Below are positions 44,915-57,587 of a stretch of 64,000 bases of DNA, piece after piece. Where the stretch lies: assembly GCA_028641055.1 (NCBI GenBank), contig CM054062.1, positions 237,038,376 to 237,102,375 on the forward strand, in the 5' to 3' direction. Numbering within the stretch: the first letter of the stretch is position 1; the number at the start of each line of letters is the position of its first letter. Position numbers and translations under genes: made by a program. A model generated the notes under the pieces. The model was not told the origin of the DNA. It did no database searches and was given only the letters and a program-made list of their open reading frames with translations. Origin of the DNA: Alopecurus myosuroides (lineage: Eukaryota > Streptophyta > Magnoliopsida > Poales > Poaceae).

Positions 44915-47500
44915 CTACAGATAAAAGTAGTCATTCTAAATTATCATGGGAAGGAGTATGAGGAGAAATGAAGATATAAAATATTTCTTTGAGGAGTAGT
45001 TGAAAGATAGTAAAATTTTATTCCTATGGATTTTCCTATTCTAATCCAAGCCTAGGGTCTCGAATCCTACAGGCAACACAATGCTCTGATAACATTTTGT
45101 AGCATCCCAACTTTTAATAAAGATGGAATACCTGTGTTGTTGTGCTAGTCCTTGGATCAATTGCTAGCACCACAGTACAAAATGAAATATCATGCAAATG
45201 CATCAAATTCTATTACATCGCATGATCCAGTCTTTACAAAATAGGATTACAACTTGTATAGTCTTAGAAGACTAGCAGAAAACAAACAATTACAGCGGAA
45301 AACATAGTACAACATTGAGCCCACCTTCTTAATGTGCCACAGGCAAAACATGTTGGCGATAGTCTCGAGATCCTAAACGAAATCATCACTCGTCTTCAGA
45401 AACATCTGCAATATGGAATATGCAGCCACAAGGGAGTCAATACAATTTAATGTATTGGCAAGTAACACTACGGTGGATATAAATGGCAAGACTAATGCTA
45501 CATGCATATTTGGCTTGGTGGAGTTTTGGCTAAGTTTGCATAAAGCAAGTTTTCTCCTATCTTTTTTGTAAAGGAAAACTTTTCTTTTTAAATGGTGGCA
45601 TCATTGGACTAAAATCCAAGCACCACAACTACTGTTCACTTGGTCAAATTTTACTTATTGAAAATGGTGATGTGATTCTTCCGTCCATCCTTGTCCAGCT
45701 GCTCATAGTTGTCCATAACCGGGGACACGGCTAAGATCTTAGTTTGTTGACCCTGCAGAGCTTGTGCACTTTCACCTTTAGACTCAAATCAGCCCAAACA
45801 TCCTATACACCCTGAGTGCATTAAGGAAAGGAGAAGATTGAGACGAGATCTTTCAGAAGCAAGAATTCAACCCAATGGCAAGACCCGTTCCACCTATAAT
45901 TATGCTACATCTTCTTGTCAAGTCCGGGCTGAACCCTCGCAACTTAGTTAATCAAGACAGAGCCCATATGACTAAAGGTTGCACTTGAAGCAATCTAAAC
46001 TTGGGGAACATCATAATCACTTTGTTCCTGGGTGGCATTCCTTCAAGTGAACTCCCCTCGGGGAGACACTCAACTTTCGACAGCCCCGCACTACCAATCC
46101 ACCCAGGTGGTTCATTGAAGTTGTTACTTAGAATTTTCTCACAACATCAATTTCTATAGCATGGCAAAGCATCAACTAAGTACCAAGGCTTCAAAATAAC
46201 AGGGTATAAGGAATGCTACACACTACTAGGATATAGCATAGCATAATATAACTTAGCAAAACTTCCTATCATGCATACTACTCAAACTCAACTAATGCAT
46301 ATAGAAAATAATGGGTAGTTGAATGATGTTTTACTTGCCTTGTTGAAGTTGGTGAAGATATCACACTCTCTTCACAAAGGATCGTTGCTCTCCGTACAAT
46401 CTATTCATTGAAAACACAATAACAAAATAAACAAACATGCTATCAAGCAAACATGCAAGTGAAGAGATCATACAAAGCAATAACATAGCAAAAGGGGTTT
46501 AACCTAGTTGGCTAGGACAAGGTCTAGGTTTGAGTTTGAAAGATTCATTCTCTAATGGTCTCATACTTGTTAAGGAAATTCCAAGGGTTTACTTGGGATG
46601 TTTAGGTTGAGTTGGTAGTAACCAAAATTTACTGAAAACATATTTATCTAAGAAGTTCCAAGAGTTCACCAAGGTGATCTCACTATTTTTCAACTAAAGT
46701 ATCACATCATAAAGTGTAACAATTAGTTGTTTTCATCAAAACATTTGAGTACTCTAAGTTAGTCTTTCCATTTTGGTTTAGGGTAGGTCTACGTTCAACT
46801 AACTTCTTAAAAATAGATAAAACAAGATAAAGTCTTGGGATTTTCTATTTGGGTCAATGGTTGGGCAAAAACAACTTGTTATTCTTCAACTTGTATGGAT
46901 TGCTCCAAGTCTTCACATGCTTGTCTTCTTGAAGTTCATCTTCATTCTTCTATTTTAGTTTCCTCCTTATTGTGAAGCTTCTCCTGAACTTGACAAATCT
47001 TCATGGTCTTCACTTCACTACTTGTTTTAGGTATGGGATGGGCACAAATACCACTAAGTCATTTTGGAAAGAAATAAGAAGAAAGATAGAAAGAGAGAGG
47101 GAGGTGTTTTCTTCTGAATTTCTTCACACTTGTACTTCTTTGAGTTGCTTCTAGTTTTTGTGGAGTCCAATTCCCTTACTTCAAATTCTTCAATGATCTT
47201 CTTTGTAGCTCTTCATGTTGCCACCAGGTTGAAGATGAGGTGCCTCCTTGTGGTTGATTCTTGACTTCCATTTTGTAATCTTGATAGATTCTTGAAGCAA
47301 GAATCGGGGAGTGGAGAAGTAGATAGAAAACTAAGGTTCACTACTTGGTACTATATGTGATTGACACATTCTAAGGACTTGGTCTTGGCTCCAAATAGCC
47401 ATAACATCAAAGAATAGATGATGGTAACAATTTCTAAGACATGGTGAAAATGGATGTATCACTCTGTTGGGTTTTTGGTCAAAAACACATGGCCATGGTC

Positions 47501-50500
47501 TGTGACGCCCTGAGATCGGGCACTATGCAGATTTCAGCATTCCCGCCAAAATCCACATAATAACCAATTCCAGGTTGCCACTTGTGATAACATTACAACA
47601 GTTCACGAATAATCCACAACAACAACAGAAAAAGATATATACAAGGAGACTCAAACGAGCCAAGGATACAACTGATACAATACAAAGATCCAAATAACAG
47701 CGGAAGAAACAACATAGCGTCCGGCTACGGACAAGATACAAATTGGACTAAGAGTCCTGAAGATAACCGATGGCGTCCAATCCCTGCCCAGGCCAAGCCG
47801 GAGGGATTCCCAAGCTAACGTCGTCAGAACTTCAAACCTGTTGACTGCAATGTTGAATATGCAGCCACGAAAAAGGATTCGTGGGTCAGTACGGTTAAGT
47901 ACTGGCAAGTGGATAAACCATACTCACAAGATACCGGCGTAACCAGTCATCACAAGATACAAATACTTTGGGTTCAACGGAAAGGAAAGGATTATTGCAA
48001 AGAAGCGGCAGCGGGCTGCACTAACTAACTACAGAGACTCGATACAACATCCGGCTAAAAGAGGGGGATAAGATAGCGTATCGTAACCAACTACAACTAA
48101 CATCAAACAAACCCATCCTGGATCTCGCCCCTTATCCAAAGAAGCAATCCGAGGATAACTCACACAGTTGGATTAATGATGGCTCAAGTTATTGTGTCAA
48201 AAAGACTATTACTAGTCAAGTTATCATTAGTTGGGTGTAAGTTGTTCTGAGTACTTGTTAGCCAGTACTTTCACCAAGTCAACCATAACCGCGGAAAACA
48301 CGGCTTCTCGAGAAGATTTAACCCTGCAGGGATGCACCAATTTGGCCGTACACGTAAGAATACCCCGCCAGGATGGAAATGCACTTCCACCAAGCGAGGC
48401 ACTCAATACAGCCCAACTCTTCTTCGCATCAAGCCCAAAGAACCCCGTGCAATTGAGCGCACGGCTAATCAAGCCCCACGAAGAAAAGGGGACCCTCATA
48501 GCACTCTAAGAACGTGTCTCCCTAAATGCCGACTACAAAAGTTCCACCCTGGCCTAGGTTCGCAAGATACATATGCATGCGGCAAATGGAAAACCCGAAC
48601 TAAATGAGGCGATTTGGACGAGATGCGAATCGAATCAAATTGAGGGGGGCGCCCATACTCGCTTCCCACATGCGGTTAGTGCGCTCATCATGGATCAGTA
48701 GACAAGACCCTTTTCCTAATTAGGGTCGACACTAGCAGGCCTCAAAACCACGCCGGGCCTCCTGCCGGTGCCTTATCATCAATTTATTATTACCCAAAAC
48801 ATTAACATGTTGTTGATTGAATTGAAACCCAACTATCAAACTAAACAGGTGATAAGACGGACAACAAGACTTGAGCGCAAACAACACTAAGCATGCAACT
48901 ACGACACAAGGCCAACAGGGTCAACAAACAACAGTTAATAGGAAGTGGAAGGAAGGCTATATCATGGTTGCAAGGTAAACATATGATAGGATCGAGACAC
49001 AAGCATCGAATCATAGGGCTAGAATAAGAACAACGGAAAGAATCGGTAACAAGTGATGAAAGGCAGCCATTTGGCAGCAAGTGAGTATACTTGCCTGGAA
49101 TCCAGCAAGTAGAGGTACATCCGCAGAACTTGTCGTTGCTCACATCATATCAACGTCCTATCCGCGAAGAAGCAACGAACTAGAACAAACATCGGATGCA
49201 ACAATTACTTCTACGGCAAAAGATCCAGCATGATCCTATTTTATATGCATGGCATGGCAAGATGCAACAGGGGAAACAACTTAAGCAATTTAATCGGAAC
49301 CGGAGTCCGGGGAAATAGGAATTGGTTCAAGTTGTTTAGCTAACCATCAAGTTAAATGTTGTTTAGCATGGAAAACAGTAAATAGGTGAGTTAAGCAATA
49401 TTAAATGGAATAGGGCAACAATTGAATTAAATACCCCAACACATTCCATATTTATTTATTAGGTGAACATACATAACACTACTACAAATGCAACATGCAA
49501 GGTGCAAACATGAACATGGATGGCATGAACAGATTAAGTGCATTTTTCTGGTATGAAAACATATTTTATTTGTTGGATTTGGAATTAAAATGAGCAAGTT
49601 ATCAAATTAGCAATTTTAAATGCATTAATTAAGAAATAGTTGTTTTCAGCAATTTAATTTATTCAAAACAGAAAACAAAGTTTATATTTGCAAAGTTTAG
49701 AGAATTTTGATTGGAAAACATATTTTACTTTTCAAATTTGGAGTTAAAATGAATTAGTTATGATTTATGCAATTAAATCAATTTAAATTGAGCCGGAAGC
49801 CCAACATTTCATTTAGGAGGTTCACGTTATTTATTTACCCATCAAGATTAAATGTTGTTTAACATGGCGAGATAATATAAAGATGAGCTATGCAATTTTA
49901 AATGGAACCGGAACAATATTTAATTATCCCAACTCATTCCATATTTAATTATTTGATGATATTACTATTACCCGCACCCACAATATGCAATGCAACAAGA
50001 TGAATGATTTAATATGCACGATATAGATGACATTTAGAAAATAGGCATATAGGTATAGGGTTGGGGTTTGGGTTCGCACGTTGGAGAGAGGGTACTCGGA
50101 TAACGCCGGTGTCGTTGCTGCGTGGAGGAAGTAGATGTTGTAGTGGAAGTAAACGTTCGTTCTCAAACCACACGATCATCGTCGTCGACGTAGTCGTTCA
50201 ACGTCCGGAGTCGGTGTAGTCGTAGTAGTCGTGGGCGAGCCGCTACCGCATCGTCTTCGGGGTCGGAGGTGATCGTGCCGCATCTCCGGTCGATGAGAAA
50301 GTCATGGACGCGCACGAAGGCGGCCAACGCAAAGCGGACATGGCGAAGATCTTGGCGCATCGGCGACGGGGTACTTGTAGGTCGGCAGTATTCGTTCTCG
50401 TTTCGAAGATCTTGGCAATGGTCGACGTTCGACCTTCGAGTCAAACACATTCCCACGGCCGGCGCCGGTCATGGCGTCGTGGCGGATCTTGTCGACGAGG

Positions 50501-52989
50501 TACATGTGGGGCGGCGGTAGTCGTTCACGGCACGTTCTTGTCGAAGAAGATCATGGCGACGAGGTACGGGCTGGGGAGGATCTCGGCAGCGTCACGGTCA
50601 TCCACGACACGGGCGCAAAGGGCTCGGCCACACCAAACGAAGCATGGGCATGAACAGGTGCCCGCAAGGCAACATGCCTCTTGCAGGAATTTTAACAAAC
50701 ACCCTGCAGGCGCCAAGGACAGAGCGAGGAGGGGCCGTGGAGGCGCTGGTCGTGAAGAGGCTCAAGCTAGGGGTCGTGGTCGGCGCAGAGCTGCACACCA
50801 AGGAGGCGATGTCGGGCCTCACGGCGGCGGGGAGGCCGCGGGCGCCGGGGAACAGCGGCCGGACCGACGGTGGGTGACCGCAACAGCTGCGTCGCACCGC
50901 AGCAGCTCAAGGACGGCGGGGAGGCGCAGAGGTGGAGGTGGTCGGGGAGGGCGGTGACGCGTGCGGTAGAGCTCGAGGTGGCCTCCATGGACGCGGGTCA
51001 AGGAGGCGGGCAGGGCGGAGGGCGGCGACACGGTGCGGGAGGCGGAGGGAATTGGGTGAGTGGGGCGGCCGGCGTCGAGGCGGTTGCCGGCGGGAGCGGC
51101 GGCGGGAGGAGCTTGGCGAGAGGGAGGGGATCGTGGTGGCGAGAGAGGGAGCCAGGAGAGGTGGCGCACGGGACAGAGAGGGAGGGGTACCGAGCGAGGA
51201 AGAAGGGGATCGATCGATCCCCTTTCTCTCTTCGTGCGTGCGGTGTGCGTTCCGTGTGTGCGCGTGTGTTCTGTGTGGGCTAGGGTTAGGGTGTTGGGAA
51301 TATGCCCTAGAGGCAATCATAGATGATGTAATTCCCAATGTATTCATAAAGTTATTAAGTTGTCCTTTGGTTTGAACATCTGATATATGTCATTGAATAT
51401 GTGATTCGATTGTGGAACTATATATTCATGTTGTTCATACTAATTGTCCTTGGTCGTTAAGGTTGTGCTGGACACACACCCTAGACTAATGTGAGTGTTG
51501 GCTGATGACACGGTTCCACTTGTCATGGGCATGGTGATGCCATTCCAACGTTCACGGACTTGGCTAAAGAGTTTAGCAAGTCGGACTGACCCACATTGAG
51601 ATGCAACGATCAAGTCGTCATTTGCATGTCTCAATCAATGTAATCCTTAGACCTGAGGTTGTCGCACAATCCGAGTTGTGGATCACCGACTTAGGTTCTG
51701 TCAAACGTTGTTCTGTGACAAGGCAACTATAAAGGCAGAGTTCGGGTCGAATGAGAAGCAAACTGCGTGATGTGGATAATCAAGATGGGATTTTGCCCCT
51801 CCTAATGGAGAGATATTCTCTGGGCCCTCTCGAGTGATATGATTCAGGAAGCATGGCCATGCGCGACTCAGTTAAGTGTTAACTGTGTCGGTTGACTAAG
51901 AGTTAGTCAGACGAATCACATGTCACAGATCGAGAAGAGAGTTGAGCTATTTAAGGGATGACGATAAATCGCCTATAGCTCGACAAGGTATATCGTGAGG
52001 CAAAAGGGACTAAGATGAATATCACATTGAAAGGTATGTCGTCATGACTCAATGGTACTTGGGAGTTGGCACGTTCTGCTAGGAGCCGCTACCGATTGAT
52101 CGATTGGGAGTTGGACTCCAATCGTGTCCAAGTCGCCATGAGCCTAGAGGGTCGCACACTTAAGAGCGGGAGCAAGTATTGGTTGGGTTGGACCCGAACC
52201 GGAAATGGACTGAGTTAGTGAGTCGGACTCACAGAGGGAATGGGCCACAAGTGTTGTGCAGCCCATTACCATACGCTATATAAAGAGGGGCGCAGGTTGC
52301 CCAGCGGGCACGTTAGTCCACTCTCCCATGCGTTGGGAACCCTAGCCCCACTCAGTCCAGCCGCCGCACCGGACCTAGCAGTCCGCCGTCGGAGCTCCTC
52401 CTCGTACGTGTGGATACCGGCAGAGGTGCTGTACGTTCAGCACTTCGACGTTCGAGGGATTGGATCGGCCGGACCGGATCGTGGGACTGCACTGCCCCGA
52501 CGCGCTGCACCGATAATCCGCACCTGCGCGTCTAGTGGTAATACTCGTGGTCTTCTACCTCGGCTAGATCTTGGGAGCTTTGCGTAGGAAAAGTTTTCGT
52601 TTATCTTTACGCGACCCAACATAGGGTTGGTGGGGTGGCCGGCTGGGCCTTAGTTAGGCCCAATTCGGCTGCCTCCCCCCCCACAAAACATTTTTTTTGT
52701 TTTAGTAATTATAGGAAAAACAGGTTGTTTATTATTTGAAAATAGTTTGAGGCAAAAAAAAAATAGTTTGAGACATCAAAAGATATCAAAATGTTTGTGA
52801 AACAAGAAAGCCGACGTGAATGTCTACGATACATTGTTTTCAAACGTTTGACAATGTTAAGAAAATAACATATTCTTGGAAAATTTTGATTTAGTTCAAA
52901 AGTTCAAATGCAATGTGATGAATGCATGATGCCGAAAAGAGAAAAAAAACAAACAATTTTCTATTAGGGGAAAAACCCCGGTTGTTACA
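47501..52989. mobile_element. E3c: duplicate of E3b, split by a copia solo LTR
   Basis: The same insertion point in the LTR as E3b and the same sequence apart from scattered substitutions. The right-hand duplication has changed to TCGTC against TGGTC on the left. Without the copia LTR and its duplication it is 4154 bp (E3b is 4155). It therefore arose by duplication with its host LTR and not by a new insertion. Confidence 0.85.
51292..52621 (+). mobile_element. Copia solo LTR (1330 bp)
   Basis: Starts TGTTGGGAATATGCCCTAG and ends GCGACCCAACA, typical of Angela/BARE/WIS-type Ty1-copia LTRs, with a perfect 5-bp duplication TAGGG (51287-51291 and 52622-52626). TATATAAAG near 52277 on the plus strand gives its orientation. 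No internal region is present, so it is a solo LTR from LTR-LTR recombination. The equivalent site in E3b (around 40068) is empty. Confidence 0.92.
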
Positions 52990-55300
52990 TCGTCCAAGAG
53001 TGTCCAAAATGGTTAGGCACTAATTTCTCTGTTTCAAGGTTACCCAATGGAGCAATTTTGGTTAAGGAACCATATTGAAATTATTTATAGAATTAAATCT
53101 ATGTCAAAAATACTCAAATATATTAATTAATTCTAAATTCAAATTTAACTTGATCAAAAAAAAATTGTAATAGATAATATGAAATTACACATCCTAAGGT
53201 TTCCAAATATATTTTATTTACAATTTTTAGATTTGTAGAATTTGAATTATGCCAAAATTCATCAAACAAGCATATTTGAATTTGAAAAAAATTTAAATAG
53301 TCAAATTTGAATTTAACCAGTTCTAAAAGATTCTACAGATCAAGGGGATTTCAAAAAGTCTAAGTTTATCAAATTTGGCCAAGTGGTTAAAAAGTTATGA
53401 TGATTCTAGTTTCTAGGGACTTTTCTGCAAAATTGATATTCTAATTTTATTCGGAAATAAAATCCAGAGAAAGTTGGGCTCAGATCTGCTATTTGTCGCA
53501 CAGGGCGATGGATAGGGACTGGGCGTGGGCCGGCTAAGCGCTGCGTGGGCGACAAATAACCAAATCGGCGCAGCTGACTGGCGCACACGTGGCGTAACCT
53601 AATTTGTTGATACTGATTCGTTTAAGTGGTATAACAGGAGCTCTCCGATCTAGATCTAACGATCGGGATCTAAGGGAGAGAGGAGAGAGACACTCGCCGG
53701 AAAATGGCGTTGCGGTGGCCGGCGGCGCAGAAGTCGACGGCGATGGCGCTCCGGTGGTCTTCGGGGTCGATGGGGACCACGACGAGTTTCAGCACGACTC
53801 GGTGAATCCGATGGTGCCCGCGGGGTGCACGTTGGAGGCTCGTAGCAGTGGCGCTATGCAGGAGGAGACGGCACGGCTTCGGTGACACTCGGGAGACGAC
53901 GGCGCCAATGATCCCGCTACGAAAAAGTTCACCCGAGCGCATCAATCGAAGGGCCAGATCAAGGGGGAGGAGTTGGGCGAAGACTCGGGCACGGGGAAGG
54001 CCTCACATCGCCGGAATCTTGAAAACACGGCGGCGGACAGCACGATTCCGGTGAGCATTCTGGAGAGCCCTGAGGCGCAATCGGTAGAGGAGGGAGGGGG
54101 CAAATGGAGCGGGCAGATGGGGCTTCCTATAGGCACGTATAGGGAAAGAAATTATGGCCTTAATGGCCTTGAATCGGTGGCGAGAATCTCGGCCAAAATG
54201 GTCGTGGCTTTCCTTCCGTGAGGAAGAAGAAGGGTGACGTCAGCTGATGTCATCTTTTCTTTTTATTTTTATTTTCTTTTTACTGTTAAATAAAAACCTT
54301 AATAACTTCTGTTTTAAATATCCAAATGACATGAAACAAATTTCTAAATTCTTGAAATTTCCAATAATTTCCAACTGTACCATTTTTTAAAACAAACCAA
54401 CATATTTTATTTTTGAATTTTGGAAATTTGAATAATTACTTAATAGCCACTTAATGTGATTTTTAATTTAATAAATTTATAAAACATAGTTATTGGTCAA
54501 TTAAAATTTTAGTGACATTATAAATGTTGAAAACATAATTTTGAAAGTTATTTCATCTTGTTTTTCAGAATTTTATATTTTGAAAATATAAATAAAACAC
54601 TAATGTTACTTTAAGGCCATTTTAAAATTTAGAAAATAATAAATTGATGTTATTGTATAAATAAAATTTCAGAGACATTTTACATGTCATAAATTATTTT
54701 TGGAAGGCCATTTGTAAACCATTTTCACATTTTATAATTTTAGGATATGAAGGGTTTTACTAATAGTAACTTAATGTTATTTAATTAGTTCATATCAAAT
54801 AATTAATATTGTTGATCAATAAAAATTAGAATAAAAACCACAAGTCATAATATTGTTTTAGAACCCTCCTTTATGTTATTTTCAAGCAATGCATTTTACT
54901 TTTCACACCTTTATGTTTAAAACTTGAAATAACAATTAAAAGTTATTATTAAGTATTTTATCCTTATCAAATGTTGTCGAGGTTTGGAAATTTATTAAGG
55001 GTTATAATTCTTTGATTTTTGTTGCCATAAAATATCCTCAAAGTAATATTGGAGTTGCAAACATTTTAGGTAGGGGTTTGTTAATAAATAGATATTCCAT
55101 TATATAATAATATTTTTTAATAAGGTTTTAGAGTTTAAGGAACAAGGCATAATTGGATTGGTAAACTCAATTTCATTGAATTATTTATTATTCCCTTTTG
55201 TTTCTTGCTTCTCATTTTGTTCTTGGTGACTTGCCTAACATGAAAACAAAAAGTTTCAAATTTTTGTGATTTTTGCATTTTCCAAAAATCAGGGATGTTA

Positions 55301-56120
55301 TTTCCTCAGGACGCTCATGTTTTGGACATTTGAGTATTAATGTTTTAAGTCTTACCCAAGCTTGGGAAATGCTTTATCTATCACAAGGCCAAAAATTATA
55401 AATGTAATTCCTATCTAAATAGAGTTCATGAGGAGGATAAAATTAAGAGAAAAAAGAGAGATTCAAGCTCCTTCCGCTCCAAATGATGAGGATCGTCTAG
55501 TAGCTCATACCACTCCCTTGCTTTGTCCTTAAGTTACAAAGAGAATAGCCTTCTCTTAACTTTGTCCATTGAAATAGCTACACACTTGAACAACTCGCAT
55601 AATTCATGTATAAAGAGTAAATGGTCACTAGGATAGACAGTTCCATCTCCAAAATAACAGTTATTCATGACACGTTCAACAATTTTCATAGGTATTTTCA
55701 AAAGGAATATTCTCAGTAGGAGGATTTAAAATATCACAAGCATCTTTAGATTTATCACATATGGGCGATAAAGTATCATCAGAGCAAATTTTCTCCTCTA
55801 AATCTGGGGAACTTAAAAGATCATTTTTATAAAAACTAGCTTCCCTAAGCTTGGAATTTTCCATAGCATTAGAAATAATGGTATTCAAAGAATTAATGCT
55901 AATAACATTACTATCACTATTACGCAAACAAAATTACATAGGTTTTTTATTTTTCTCATCAAAAGCATCATGTCCAAATTCAAGATAAAGATTATAAAGT
56001 TCTCTCATATTTTTGTTGTTTTCCATTAAGCCTAAAGATAAAAACAAGGAACAGGTAAAAATAAGCCTAACTAGTGAAAATAAAAATAAGAAACAAAAAG
56101 ATATAATTGCATAATCTAAA
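55301..56120 (-). pseudogene. Athila-type gag, N-terminal half, decayed (E1)
   Basis: The minus strand begins with MENNKNMRELYNLYLEFGHD (in the frame of 56212-55934). A TAA stop follows KKPM, and the same frame continues to 55676. Further gag-like sequence (CYFGDGTVYPSDHLLFIHEL; KAREWYELLDDPHHLERKEL; YPPHELYLDRNYIYNF) runs to 55301 with at least three more stops. It leads directly toward the gag half at 26812-26332, from which it is separated by the 28.5 kb tandem element. It cannot encode a working Gag. Confidence 0.8.
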
Positions 56121-56170
56121 GGAAATAACTTCGAGCACTCACACATGACGTGAGTACGTTTTACCTTACC

Positions 56171-56188
56171 TCCCCGGCAACGGCACCA
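56171..56188 (-). promoter_or_regulatory. Primer binding site of E1 (tRNA-Asp type)
   Basis: Minus strand TGGTGCCGTTGCCGGGGA, one change from the E2 site, located 10 bases inside the LTR end at 56199. Confidence 0.8.
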
Positions 56189-56198
56189 GAAAAGAGCT

Positions 56199-57587
56199 TG
56201 ATGTCTACACACGTTTCTATTCTTGTAGACAGTGTTGGGCCTCCAAGTGCAGAGATTTGTAGAACAACAACATGTTTATCTTAAGTGGATCATCCAAGGT
56301 TTATCGAACTCAGGGAGGTAGAGGTCAAAGATATCCCTCTCAAGAAACCCTGCAGTTATGATACAAGAAGTCTCTTGTGTCCCCAACACACCTAATACAA
56401 TTGTCAGTTGTATAGGTGCACTAGTTCGGCAAAAAGATAGTGAAATACAAGTAATATGGATGATTATAAGTGATATTAGCAATCTGAAATAAAAATGGCA
56501 GCAAGCAAACATTAGCAGAATTGATTGTAAACAGTGTTTCAATGCTTAGAAATAAGGCCTAGGGATCATACTTTCACCAATGGACACTCTCAACAATAAT
56601 AACATAATTGAATGCATAAATATCATCTCTTCACTATGCTACTACGAACCACTCTCCGGTCGGATAACAAACACCAATCATTGCATAGGGCTATAAGAGC
56701 ACTCCTTAGAGTTTGCATTTCCCCATCTAGGTAATCCCCACGCTATCACCATGAGACCTAGATGGTTCCAAACAAACACCACAATTTCACGGGGTCAACC
56801 AACACAGAATATAAATATCATGCTAAACCACACGGTGCACACACTGTCACCTTTACACCATGATCAAAGTGTCTACGGAGATCTCATAATAAAATCACTT
56901 GAGTAGCATAACAGATGAAGAGTAACATCTACTTATTCAACTAGATTATAAAGCTCATGATCACATAAAGATCACACCATGGGAGAGAAAGAGAGATGAA
57001 ACACAGAGCTACTGGTAGCCCTCAGCCCCGGGGGAGAACTACTCCCTCCTCATCATTGGAGACATCAAAAACTATGAAGATGGCGGTGGAGTCGATGGAG
57101 ATGGCTCCGGGGGCACTTCCCCGTCCCGGCAGGGTGCCGGAACAGAGATTTTTGTCCCCCGAAACTTGTGGGTGACGGCAGCGGAGCTACAAAACTTTTC
57201 GTGTGTGGGAGGGGTTATATAGGCGAAAGGGCAATATCGATGGGCGCCCCGGGGGGGGGCACACCACATGTAGGCGCGGCCAGGGGGACTCGCGCCCCCT
57301 ATGGTGTGGCCTCCCTGTGGCCCCCTCCGGGTCTCCTTTGGACTCCGTTGACGCTCCAGGAATTCTAAGACTCTGGGGTTTTGTTTCATCCAATTTCGAG
57401 AATATTTCCAGAACAAATTTTTTGAAACAAAAAACAGCAGAAAACAAAAACTGGCTCTGTGGCATCTTGTCAATAGGTTAGTCCCAAAAATCCATAAAAA
57501 TGACATAAAGTGTATAGGAAACATGTAGCATATGGCATGAAAAAATCATGGAACATTAGAAATTATAGGTACGTTTGAGACATATCA
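56199..57587 (-). repeat. 5' LTR of Athila-lineage element E1
   Basis: 1389 bp, minus strand TGATATGTCTCAAACGTACC...TAGACATCA, like the LTRs of Sabrina/WHAM-type Triticeae families (named from general resemblance only). A TATATAA box on the minus strand is at about 57216-57222. Its element continues leftward through 55301 and, beyond the nested tandem element, 26812-25764. Confidence 0.8.

Larger units (their letters stand above)
42770..45097 (-). other. Internal region 2 of the tandem element
   Basis: A near copy of 31549-33880, with roughly 24 small differences (about 1%) by eye. It holds the same ordered pieces: primer site 45079-45094, extra ORF 44914-44471, gag N-terminal frame from 44179, zinc-knuckle region to about 43258, and non-coding 3' end. 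Confidence 0.85.
26813..55300 (-). mobile_element. Tandem non-autonomous gypsy element: LTR-int-LTR-int-LTR
   Basis: Three ~4.7 kb LTRs (B 26813-31548, C 33881-42769, D 45098-55300, with C and D enlarged by insertions) alternate with two ~2.33 kb internal regions. On the minus strand each internal region starts with a tRNA-iMet-like primer site and ends with a purine-rich tract. Internal regions encode an extra ORF and a decayed zinc-knuckle gag but no protease, RT or integrase. The whole is inserted in an Athila gag. A clear target duplication is not visible, and a few gag codons seem to be missing at the junction. The iMet primer site suggests a chromovirus (Tekay/Del-like) relation; this is an inference. 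Confidence 0.8.
45098..55300 (-). repeat. LTR D, with nested E3c and copia solo LTR
   Basis: About 4.71 kb after removing the insertion 47501-52989. The head (45098-47500) matches LTR C closely. The tail (52990-55300) is the most diverged of the three, for example in the gag-side GC block and in the TATA region. It ends GGGATGTTA directly against Athila gag sequence (tttcctcaggacgctcatg). Confidence 0.85.
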
